A stretch of 64,000 nucleotides of DNA from Cladosporium sp. IMV 00045 (taxonomy: Eukaryota > Ascomycota > Dothideomycetes > Cladosporiales > Cladosporiaceae). The stretch covers positions 31,522-95,521 of the forward strand of contig MSJI02000052.1 in the NCBI GenBank assembly GCA_001931905.2. Reading direction: 5' to 3'. This document shows positions 55,802 to 64,000 of the stretch, piece by piece. The position numbers and the translations under genes were made by a program. Within the stretch, counting starts at the first letter, position 1. Every line of letters starts with the position of its first letter. A model generated the notes under the pieces. That model saw nothing but the letters and a program-made list of their open reading frames with translations, did no database searches and was not told the origin of the DNA.

Positions 55802-56360
55802 GCTGGATGAACGGTATCGGCAAACCGAGGTGTTTCTGCATAGACAAGAAAATCATCATGGGCCACAACATTTATATCTGCATGAGCATTTGGCTCGGTT
55901 AGATTCAAACCCGGGCTAGGGTGCCTCTTGCATATCGGTAGTTGAGTAACATGTTTTTCCGTATGCCCTGGGACGTCAAGTTATTGTAATAATGGTCCCC
56001 AGAATCCTTCTCAATCCGCGGTCGTTTCCTATTGGCTCGCTTGTATGACCCTATCTGTTGCAAGGATATACGCGTGCTGATTTGGTGTTAGCATTGATGT
56101 AGCGCTGTATCTAGAGCGAACTACTTTTTTCTAACTTTCAATGATCTCGTCAAACATCCTTGTATGCGAGCCGTCGAAGGGTAACTCGGAAGACTCGGGG
56201 GAATGCCTAGAGTGAAGCGATATTGCATTATTGGGATCCCTGGGATGGGAAACGAAGCAGTCACACTTTCTTGTCCTGTCTGGCTCTACTTAATGCAGAT
56301 TGTGATCCATGAGTCGAGCAATCTGGTCTGTACTAAAGATGTAGCTTTGATCGTTGCAGA
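55802..56360. other. Divergent promoter region, tyrosinase / rhodopsin-fold gene (copy b)
   Basis: Counterpart of 42318-42884; no gene seen. Confidence 0.35.
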
Positions 56361-57816
56361 ACGGATTCACACAATTTACCAGATACCAACAGAGGCCCCC
56401 AGATTCTTGCAGTATGCATTACATTCATATCACTCGCTCTAATCTTCACACGCCTTCGGATGTGGGCGAGCGTTGCTATCCTCAAGCAGTTTTGGATCGA
56501 TGACTTCCTCATACTTCTGGCTTCGGTGAGAGTCCTGCTCAATATCAAGAGACGAAGTCTGACATAAGTAGGCGGTAATGCTAGCGCAGATGGTCTTGAT
56601 TATTTTACAAGTCCAGGACGGCGCCGGCCAACATGTTGACACTATCGAGCATGATGATAATATCACCGGGCTTCGACTGAACTTCGTCACACAGCCGCTG
56701 TGTCTCATCGCCCTGGCTGTCGTCAAAGTTAGCATCGGGATTCTGCTCACACGCTTGACGACGTCTAGCAATTTCAAGAGATTCATATGGGGAACGATCA
56801 TATTCACGATTCTTGCATTTGTGGGAAACTTCCGTAGGTTCTATCTCAACGATGTTCGGCCTCCGATGCTGATCAAGTTCAGTGACCGTCATGCTACAAT
56901 GTCAGCCCCTGGCATTAGCTTGGGACACCTCTGTCAAAGGCCAGTGTATGCCCGCGTCGAATTTGAAATTCGCAGCTTTCTTCAACTCGGGTAAGCTCTT
57001 ATTCGCAATTGAGATATCGTACGCCCTGCTGATCTGATTTAGCTGTGAGCGTGGTGACCGACTTAATCTTTGCCATCCTACCTGCAGTTCTGCTGTGGAA
57101 AGTCCAGCTCAGCCGAAAAAGAAAGATGGCAATTATACCTGTGCTATCTATAGGCTTCTTGTGAGTTCGCCTTGGCCATAGCATCGATCAGACACTGACA
57201 TAAGAGAGTGCAACCATTGCCGGCGTCATCAAGATGCTCTACCTAGAAAGCTACGGGAAAGCAGGCGACTTCCTCTACGATAGCTCAGACATAACGATAT
57301 GGTTAGCTTCATGTTACGCTTCCTCGTCTTGCGAATGCATGCTGGCAGTTCTTCCAACACAGGACAACTGTCGAGATCTGTCTCGCCATAGTAGCGGCGT
57401 GCTCTCACGCCCTCAAGACTCTCATCAAAACCATCAGTGGCGAGAGAACCCGAACCACCGAAGCTGCCTACCAGTACAAAAACAGCACAAAGGCCACACG
57501 ACGCACCGCAAGGGACAACATCGGACTGGAAATCTACAGCCAATCGGCGCGAGAGGGATCGCCTGATGCGGATTCGCAGCAAAACATTCTCGTGGCGAAG
57601 GAGAGTGCGCAAGATGGTATCAAAAGAACAACAGAGCTGGAGGTGAATGTGTCAGAAGAGCAGTCGACGGAATCGGCGTGTACGCGGAAGCAGTGGATTG
57701 AGAAGCACTATCATGCATTTGACCGACAAAGATGCTTCCATAGTCAATCATATTCTGTGGTCCATTCGAAAGAAGAACATATCAAAGGACTCACGATGCT
57801 TCTTAGGCATAGATAG
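56361..57816 (+). pseudogene. Rhodopsin-fold (PTH11-like) protein gene, start codon lost (copy b)
   Basis: The ATG of the intact copy (42885) is ACG here at 56361, and an in-frame TAA lies just upstream. The next in-frame ATG is about 36 codons in and would drop most of the first membrane helix. All splice sites appear usable, though one donor is GTTAGC instead of GTGAGC. Near the end, a one-base difference removes the stop and adds 31 residues before the TAG at 57814-57816. The gene may be dying or may use another start. Confidence 0.65.
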
Positions 57817-58216
57817 ATATATCATTGTCCAAGTATCTGACCACTCGCACCGAATTTCTGTACTTCGCATCATTTTCCCTCCTCGAGTAACCATTAGTCT
57901 TACCGAGTCTAGTATTGTTTAACTTCCGGTTTTCTTAGGAGAGATGGAAAATTAAAGAAGGATGGAGAGAGCGGAAATAGGATTCAGAAGATATGTTAAT
58001 GTTCAAGAAAACAAAAGGGAAGGGAAAAAGATGTAACTTGAACAGTCAAAGTGGAGGAATCAGGGACAAGGGCAATGGGAAACCACTTTACTACGACCTC
58101 CCGGAATTTGCTATAAAACATCAACGATTCTGCGCCCGCAATGTTTTCGTTCTCGATGTAGTTATGGTATTGACATCCCAAGTCGTGGACTCATGCAGTG
58201 CGTCTCCTCCAGCCCA
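57817..58216. other. Intergenic, convergent
   Basis: It lies between the rhodopsin-fold pseudogene and the minus-strand small gene. A plus-strand open frame (57993-58724) overlaps that gene antisense and is not taken as real. Confidence 0.4.
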
Positions 58217-58739
58217 TCACTCCTTGTCGTCCTTCGAGGCATCGCGCTCTGAGACACTGCTTCCGGCTTTCGTATCTGAACCGTCCAAACCACAAGTGCC
58301 TCTACTACGTTTCACGATGTCCGCCAAACAGTCCACAACAGCTTTGAGTTCGCCTGGATTCCCATCCGGAGGCAGATATTCCCACGCACGCTTCAAATTC
58401 AACACAGCTGCTCTGCTTCTCTTTTCACTCTCCTCCACCCTTGCACGGAGCTCCTTGATGATTGCAGCAAAATCCTCTATCTTAACCTCATCTAACCGAG
58501 CGGGATCGAATGTCCATTCCCCGAGGTCATTACGTTGGGCGTCAGACTGCGAAAGTCGTCAGATGATGACGCCGAAAGATCAATGCAATGCAACTTGCCT
58601 GCTCGGTGTCCTTCTCCTTCTCCATGTCTTTAGTCTTGTTATCATTGATTTTTCCAGGCGAATCAGTGGGCTTCGGCGCTCTGTCATTCGAATCGCTTTC
58701 ACGGCTAGAGCCCGAGGGATTTGACGAGTGGGAACTCAT
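58217..58739 (-). CDS. Small charged hypothetical protein, 156 aa, GC-AG intron
   Basis: Exons are 58739-58599 (47 codons, MSSHSSNPSG) and 58546-58217 (109 aa). The 52-nt intron starts with GC (CAG|GCAAGT) and ends TTTCGCAG. GC-AG introns are a known minor class, and the join is in frame. The first exon is a disordered Ser/Asp/Lys-rich segment. The second has an amphipathic helix (EDFAAIIKELRARVEESEKR) that may form a coiled coil. No known domain. It is transcribed in the same direction as the Prp24/SART3-like gene. Confidence 0.5.
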
Positions 58740-59372
58740 GGTGGAGTCAGACTGGACGTTTGTTAGTTGAGCAGGCAGGATTTGGCGTGAGTAGTGACCT
58801 GCGTTCATCCAAGTTACCGACGGTCGAAGTAACCGTGTTGGAGTATTGTTTGTCTGGAAGTAGTTGTGTGCGTGAGGAGGAGTCGTATGAGGCAGGCCTT
58901 TTGTAGAGGTCTGTTGTGTATGTAGAAACGACGCTAGTGCGGCGCTAGCGCAAACCTTCATTTCCATTCACTTACCTCCCTCGAGTGAAGACCAATTTCT
59001 GTGCTCATTCTACGTGGGCGAAAGTCCAAGGCATCTCAATATGAGAAGACCAAAGAACAGCAATGCAGTTCCCAACACTTACCGATGACAAAAAACTAGG
59101 GAAAGAGGAAAACACAAAATAAAAGCACAGTAACAAATCTCCTCTCATTAACTCGCTGTAAAACTCCAAAATGCAAGCTTTATCCGCCCCTGTTCCTACA
59201 CATGCCATGATCCCATCGTACAGAAAACATCCTCCCCTTTCCACTCAAGCATAAAGCATGTATCCTCCCAGTTATCGACCCTGTAAAACTCCGGATGACC
59301 CTCTCCAATCATTGCAAAATGACGTTTGACGCGTTCGTCCTCACGGTTCAGCGAACCCCAGTAAAGGGTACA
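58740..59372. other. Intergenic
   Basis: Promoter of the small gene and 3' region of the Prp24/SART3-like gene. No supported gene. Confidence 0.4.
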
Positions 59373-62300
59373 TTATTCCTCGGTCTTCTTCTCCTCGGCA
59401 GGTGCCTCACGACTCTTCTCGAACATGGCTTTGAAGTCCGCATTGCTCCTCGCAGCGCCAGAACCGCCGTTCTCGCCCTGCGCAGCAGGAGTTGCATCGC
59501 TGCTCTTGACAAAGCCAATGCCAGTGGAGCCGCCTCTCTTGAAACCAAGACCGCCTCTGCGACCGCCTCGCTGGCCTGGACGAGCGATCGAGGCAGGTCG
59601 CATGCCACCAAATCCGGCGGCCGGGGCTGCGCCGTCTTGCTTCTTCTTGCCCTTTGCGAAGATCTCAGCCACATCGCCAGTTCGGACGTTCTCTCCCAGC
59701 GCGGAGCAATCCACGCCCGCACGCACGTCGAAAGCGACTTTGATGTCTGCAAATTCCACAATGGCAGCGTTCTGCTCTCTGCGGAGCTGGATTTTGACGA
59801 TCGGGCCGTGCTTTTCCATTTCGGTGCGGATGCGAACGTCGTTGACCGTATCGGGTAAATTGAGGATGGCGATCTTGCGCTCACGAACCGTCTTGGCCAT
59901 TTCTTCGCTGTTTGTGCCGTATGTCGCCGAAGTCATCGACACGTCTGAGCCACGGCGTTCATTGTGGCCGTTTGTAGATACGCCCGTGCGTTCCGGTGAG
60001 GCCGATTGTTTGACGATGATGTCGGTCTTGCGGGCTTTATCGGTGGGAGCGGCGCCGCCGCGAGGAGTGGAAAGTGCGATATTCAGAATGCGATCGCGGA
60101 ATGGCTTGTTGTTGCCCTCTTCGACGGCTCTTGTGGCTTGGTCGGCGCTGGAGTACACAATGAAGCCATTGCCAAGTTTCTTACCATCGGCACGCTTGAG
60201 CAGGTTCATGGAGACCACGTTACCGTATTGGCTGAAGTGCTGTTTGACCTCTTCCTCAGATGCATTGTTCTCGAGGTTCTTGACAAAGAGCTCGCGACCC
60301 TCTGCCTGTGCACCAGATCGGTTTTTCTTCGCTTCGGGGTCTGAGATCTTCGCGACCAAGCGGTGCTGGCCGTCAAGCATCTTGCCGTCGAGCGCATTCT
60401 CCGCGGCCTGCGCCTGCTCGCCACTGAGGAATTGAACGTAACAGAAACGGCGTCGGCTGTTGTATTTCAGACTTGGGAAGCGCACTGAAACTACCTCACC
60501 GTAGCTTTCAAACAGCTTTCGGAAAGCTGCTTCGTCGAATTCGGGCGGATAGTTGGTCACATAGAGTGTGCTTCTAGTGCCACTCTGAATGTGAAGTTCA
60601 CGACCATTGAGATCCTTGCCGTTGCGAACCTTCGCAGTCTCGGCATCTTCCGCAGTCTCAAACTCAACAGTGGCAGCAGCAGTGCCATTGTTGTGGCTTG
60701 GCAAGATGCTGATGGATTTCATGGCGCCACAGTCGCGGAAGAACTTTCGCAGGTCGATCTCGGCAATATTTGACTCCAGGTTGGTGACGGTTATTGTCGC
60801 ATTCTCGCGATCACGCTTTGCCTGTGCGCTTGCAGAAGCAGATGCTTCCTCTGCGTTATCAACAGAGACAGACTCTTCCTGCGTTCTCACCTTCTTGTGA
60901 TGGTCGTCTTGCGAGTCTTCGTCGCGTTTCCTCTTGTCACCCGTCGACATTTGCGCCGACTCAGCTGCTTGAAGGGCTGCGGCTTGCAACTCCTGCTGCT
61001 GCTGTGCTGCCACGACCGCTGCTTGCTCAGCCTCCTTAGCTCGCACGCCAGCAATCTTCTTCGAGAACTCTCTTGCTTCGATGCCAGCCTGCTGTAACCT
61101 TTCAACACTTTCATGCTGTTGAAAGTGGGCCAGGTACAACTCGACAGCACTTTCAGGGGCATCGAGGTGCTTTTGCGAAAGCATCTCTTCCATGACGCCA
61201 GTCGCCAGATGAGGTGCGGTTTCGGTGGTCTCGATGCGATGGCTGTCGCTCAGGCGGTCGTGTCCCCAGAAAAGAAGCTCCCAGCTGTAATATCTGGACC
61301 AAAAGTCGTAAGAGTTGGCCTGTTTGGGTGCGAGAGCTTTCCAGATATTACGGGCGTCTTCGATACGGCGAGCCTCGGCCAGAAACTTCATCTGAATCTT
61401 CTCAAGGCGGTACAAGGGGTCACCCTGGAAGTCCTCGCCGTAAACCTTTCGCCCAGCCTGCTGCACATCCTCAAGAGCCATCATGATGCCGACCTCAGCC
61501 GTATCGAGGTCATCTTCCGAGCTGGTTGACGTGAAGGCGTTGCGTCGAAGATAGCTGCACCACTCCATGAGTACTTTCACCAGCTCTTCCATGCCTCCAA
61601 CATCCAGCAGGCCAGAATTTGTTGCGCGATGCTTGATGGACTCAATCTCCTGATAGGGCTTGCGTTCGACGTCAGATCGCAATATTCGCCTCGCCCAGAG
61701 CTCGCCAGACCAGGGGCAGTGTCGAGTGGCGCGCTCGAGAAGAGGTAGCACAGAGGAAGAAGGATCGTGCGATGAAGGCTTCTGACTGATCACGAAATCA
61801 ACGTAATCAAGCCACCATTCCGTGTATGTGGGAAAACGCAGCAATGCACGCTCAAACAATGCGGCGCGAATGTCCTTTTCGAAAGGACCGCCCTTCTTCT
61901 TCGACTTGTGGGCTTTCTCCCATTTAAGGTATCGAGTAAACTCATTGAAAACCTCGTTTCTGTCGCCGGATATGATCGCGCGCTCAAGCTTGAGCTCATG
62001 CTCTTCGCGAAGTCCAGTCTGTACTTTTGCGGGCTCAGCAATTTCATTTACTTGTGCCATGGCGGCCTCCCAATTGTCGCCGTGAAGCCTGGTCATCAAA
62101 GGCCAGAAAAGCTGCCGTGTCTCTTCCCAGCCAAGACTAGGCATCCGTAGACGCTCGATGTAGTTGTTCTGTATCCGCTCGAGATCCTGTCGGGCCGCCT
62201 CATTGAGGTTCTGAGGCTGTATAGTTGATATGTAACGGTTCCATACGAGATGGCTCTGGTCGATGCGCCATTGTGTGGCGGGGATAGCTTGCTCCAATGT

Positions 62301-63557
62301 GTTGACCAGCATCTCCCTGGTGAAGAGTTCCCTGCAAACCTCCTTGTCTTCTTCGCTCCAGCTAGACTGCTCAGAGCCTGGGAGGTTGTTGCAAGAGGCG
62401 TAATTTGACTCGACCCAATCGGTATATGCCAGCCAAAGCGCGACCGACGAAGGCTCGTCTTGCACGGCTTTCTGGAAAAGTTCCGTGACATTAATGCGCT
62501 CCTCACTAGATTTGGCCAAGGAAACCTCGTCCGCGAGCCAATCTAACCAGACATCTTCGCCAACTGCAAAGCGAGAGTCCATAGATTCGCGTGCTTGGCG
62601 CAGTTCTGCGAGAAGTCCAAAAGTGCGAGGGTCCTGGCCAGTCTCATTGCTGCCTTCGGGGGGAGACGAGTGAGTGACGAAGCCTTTGTGTAAGAGATTG
62701 ATGAGTTGCAGGTGGGAGTCGTAAGCGTAGGAGCTCTCTCCGAGGTGGTTGAGGAGGTCCGTCACGGCTTGCGACTCGGTCTCGGTGAGCGCATTCGAGG
62801 TGAAGACACGCGGTGGCGGTGTTTGCGCTGGCGCCTCGGCCATGGTAATGTCTGCTACTGATTGCGAAGAGATAGTGCGCGCTATGGCAGGTGCAGCGGC
62901 AGAAGATTGATTTGTGACGGTTGAAGGCGAGCGGCGCATGGGAACACTATTAGAAGAATCGGTGCGTGCAAAGGACTGACGTTGCATAGCAGCTAAGTCT
63001 GGAAGTTGCGGCGCGGGATTAGCCGAAGAATGTTTGCGACCTGTTTGCTCTGGCAGAAACTCACCAGCCAGCGTGTCCATCTGAGACGTGGAGCGCGTCG
63101 AACTCTGCGATGAGTGCCGATGAGGCATTGTTGGGCGCTGAGGCGGCGCCTGCACATAGCCATATGTGCTCTGATGAGTCTCGCCTCCTTGCGCGGACGG
63201 CTGCAATGGCCTGAAATTGGGAGCGGCAGCTTGCTGAGCTTGCTGGGCGGCATGGTACATCTGGTGGTGGTGATGTTGCTGTGCTTGCTGCTGCTGTGCA
63301 TGCTGCTGCTGTGCCTGCTGCTGATACTGATGCTGCTGCTGTCGCTGCCGTTGATTCGCATACCCAGGCGGGTGGCCGCTGGTATCCATGCGATCTGGAG
63401 AGCGCCTGACCTCTTGGCTAAGACCAGACATATTCCGTTTGCCACCAGCCGGGCGGCGAGGCTTTCGTGGCGAAGGCATGCTGTTGGACGTCGAGTGTGG
63501 CGGCGGTGCGGCGCGCGAGCCGCCCTCGTCTGGCGACAATAATCTGTTGATATCCAT
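59373..63557 (-). CDS. PRP24: U4/U6 snRNP assembly factor, Prp24/SART3 type, 1394 aa
   Basis: Intronless. I choose the start at 63557 (MDINRLLSP); the frame is open 38 codons further upstream, but that part is not protein-like. Residues about 60-110 are Gln/His-rich. A long HAT-repeat helical region (about 290-830) is followed by a nuclear-type basic stretch. Four RRMs begin near residues 917 (ITVTNLES), 996 (LYVTNYPP), 1087 (LFVKNLEN) and 1226 (IAILNLPD). The C-terminus has SNADFKAMF, the LSm-binding motif shared by Prp24 and SART3. The protein re-anneals U4 and U6 snRNAs after splicing, in the nucleus. Domain order favours SART3-like over yeast Prp24, which lacks HAT repeats. Confidence 0.82.
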   Translation of the reverse strand: MDINRLLSPDEGGSRAAPPPHSTSNSMPSPRKPRRPAGGKRNMSGLSQEVRRSPDRMDTSGHPPGYANQRQRQQQHQYQQQAQQQHAQQQQAQQHHHHQMYHAAQQAQQAAAPNFRPLQPSAQGGETHQSTYGYVQAPPQRPTMPHRHSSQSSTRSTSQMDTLAGEFLPEQTGRKHSSANPAPQLPDLAAMQRQSFARTDSSNSVPMRRSPSTVTNQSSAAAPAIARTISSQSVADITMAEAPAQTPPPRVFTSNALTETESQAVTDLLNHLGESSYAYDSHLQLINLLHKGFVTHSSPPEGSNETGQDPRTFGLLAELRQARESMDSRFAVGEDVWLDWLADEVSLAKSSEERINVTELFQKAVQDEPSSVALWLAYTDWVESNYASCNNLPGSEQSSWSEEDKEVCRELFTREMLVNTLEQAIPATQWRIDQSHLVWNRYISTIQPQNLNEAARQDLERIQNNYIERLRMPSLGWEETRQLFWPLMTRLHGDNWEAAMAQVNEIAEPAKVQTGLREEHELKLERAIISGDRNEVFNEFTRYLKWEKAHKSKKKGGPFEKDIRAALFERALLRFPTYTEWWLDYVDFVISQKPSSHDPSSSVLPLLERATRHCPWSGELWARRILRSDVERKPYQEIESIKHRATNSGLLDVGGMEELVKVLMEWCSYLRRNAFTSTSSEDDLDTAEVGIMMALEDVQQAGRKVYGEDFQGDPLYRLEKIQMKFLAEARRIEDARNIWKALAPKQANSYDFWSRYYSWELLFWGHDRLSDSHRIETTETAPHLATGVMEEMLSQKHLDAPESAVELYLAHFQQHESVERLQQAGIEAREFSKKIAGVRAKEAEQAAVVAAQQQQELQAAALQAAESAQMSTGDKRKRDEDSQDDHHKKVRTQEESVSVDNAEEASASASAQAKRDRENATITVTNLESNIAEIDLRKFFRDCGAMKSISILPSHNNGTAAATVEFETAEDAETAKVRNGKDLNGRELHIQSGTRSTLYVTNYPPEFDEAAFRKLFESYGEVVSVRFPSLKYNSRRRFCYVQFLSGEQAQAAENALDGKMLDGQHRLVAKISDPEAKKNRSGAQAEGRELFVKNLENNASEEEVKQHFSQYGNVVSMNLLKRADGKKLGNGFIVYSSADQATRAVEEGNNKPFRDRILNIALSTPRGGAAPTDKARKTDIIVKQSASPERTGVSTNGHNERRGSDVSMTSATYGTNSEEMAKTVRERKIAILNLPDTVNDVRIRTEMEKHGPIVKIQLRREQNAAIVEFADIKVAFDVRAGVDCSALGENVRTGDVAEIFAKGKKKQDGAAPAAGFGGMRPASIARPGQRGGRRGGLGFKRGGSTGIGFVKSSDATPAAQGENGGSGAARSNADFKAMFEKSREAPAEEKKTEE

Positions 63558-64000
63558 GCTGGCTACCGCAAAGAAACGGACAGCCCTACGGCGAAGGTTG
63601 AAGGTCTTCCAGTGGTTTCCTGGGGAATATCTAGCGCATAACACCCAAAGGAGCGGCCTGTGGTCGCGCAAAGTCCAGCCTGGAGCGCCTCAGTCGGCCG
63701 CACAGCCCTTCTCTCACAGCAATAAGGGACGGGGCAAAGGCGGGTGAGCGCGCGCAAAGGAAGTGAACAGCTTGTGGCAGCAAGACGGTGGAATGAAGTG
63801 ACAGCCAACACGAACGAGCCGCGGGCCGCTCTCTCGGCATCAACGAACGTTACGGACGACTAAAGTTTGCCAGACAGCCAGACAAGCCTGAGCCAGCAGT
63901 GCAACAGACAGAACGGGCCTAAGCAGCGTGGGCAGCTCTACCTTACGCAACGCACGCAGCGAGGGCTCGAGCAGCAGCAGGACACGCAGGACACGCAGGA
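63558..64000. other. Upstream region of the Prp24/SART3-like gene
   Basis: Presumed promoter and 5' leader. The last 30 bases contain a short imperfect GACACGCAG repeat. No gene seen before the window ends. Confidence 0.4.

Larger units (their letters stand above)
52480..57717 (+). repeat. Duplicated block, F-box-like to rhodopsin-fold gene, version 1
   Basis: Partner of 38930-44245. After 57717 the sequences are unrelated. Confidence 0.9.

Noticed and set aside
57993..58724. 243-codon plus-strand open frame
   Set aside because: It overlaps the spliced minus-strand gene at 58217-58739 and has a composition typical of an antisense shadow.
59425..60435. 336-codon plus-strand open frame
   Set aside because: It lies entirely antisense to the RRM region of the Prp24/SART3-like gene.
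63558..63671. 38-codon N-terminal extension of the Prp24/SART3-like gene
   Set aside because: The sequence before MDINRLLSP is not protein-like and the internal Met begins the typical N-terminus.

Overview
The window is nuclear DNA of a filamentous ascomycete (Pezizomycotina). Genes carry short 38-84 nt introns with GT...CTAAC/CTGAC...AG signals. Gene types include several HET-domain genes, a tyrosinase, a rhodopsin-fold/PTH11-like membrane protein, a mitoribosomal protein of the Bot1/mS45 type and a HAT-RRM Prp24/SART3-type protein. A dothideomycete black yeast with a diploid, hybrid or duplicated genome (Hortaea-like) would fit, but this is inference.

The window is three assembly pieces separated by two runs of 20 Ns (11508-11527 and 45483-45502). 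Piece 1 (1-11507) carries, in order: a Cys-rich hypothetical gene, three small hypothetical genes (one single-pass membrane protein, one Ser/Thr-rich protein with a hydrophobic tail), a NUDT14-like Nudix hydrolase, a 732-aa HET-domain gene, a 1009-aa SIR2-like gene, and the 5' half of the mS45 gene. Piece 2 (11528-45482) starts inside an MDL1-type mitochondrial ABC transporter and has two hypothetical genes. It then repeats the whole of piece 1 at about 95-97% protein identity, with mS45 intact. It continues with an SLC1-type acyltransferase, a 2OG-Fe(II) oxygenase, an 1113-aa HET gene, a phosphate-transporter-like MFS gene, a broken F-box-like gene, an intact tyrosinase and an intact rhodopsin-fold gene, and ends inside a catalase gene. 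Piece 3 (45503-64000) starts in the 3' half of mS45 and repeats the acyltransferase and oxygenase. It then has a remnant of the 1113-aa HET gene followed by a different, decayed HET gene, an intact F-box-like gene, a tyrosinase with a nonsense codon and a rhodopsin-fold gene with a lost start codon. It ends with a small hypothetical gene and the Prp24/SART3-like gene.

The two N gaps cut genes in a telling way. Piece 1 ends in mS45 and piece 3 resumes the same gene with only 489 bp missing, judged against the intact copy in piece 2. The most economical reading is that pieces 1 and 3 are one haplotype or homeolog, and that piece 2, the other copy of the same locus, was scaffolded into a gap of about 0.5 kb. 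The apparent tandem duplication would then be two versions of one locus.

Biologically, the locus looks like a self/non-self or cell-death region. A HET-domain gene and a SIR2-like gene with an intact predicted NADase Asn/His pair lie side by side on one strand, with a divergently transcribed ADP-sugar/ADP-ribose-type Nudix hydrolase next to them, in both copies. Downstream, a segment is replaced between the copies like an idiomorph: 6.2 kb with a HET gene and an MFS gene in one, 2.3 kb with an unrelated HET pseudogene in the other. The genes after it show reciprocal decay, the F-box-like gene being broken in one copy and the tyrosinase and rhodopsin-fold genes damaged in the other.

No tRNA, rRNA, CRISPR array or recognisable transposon was seen.
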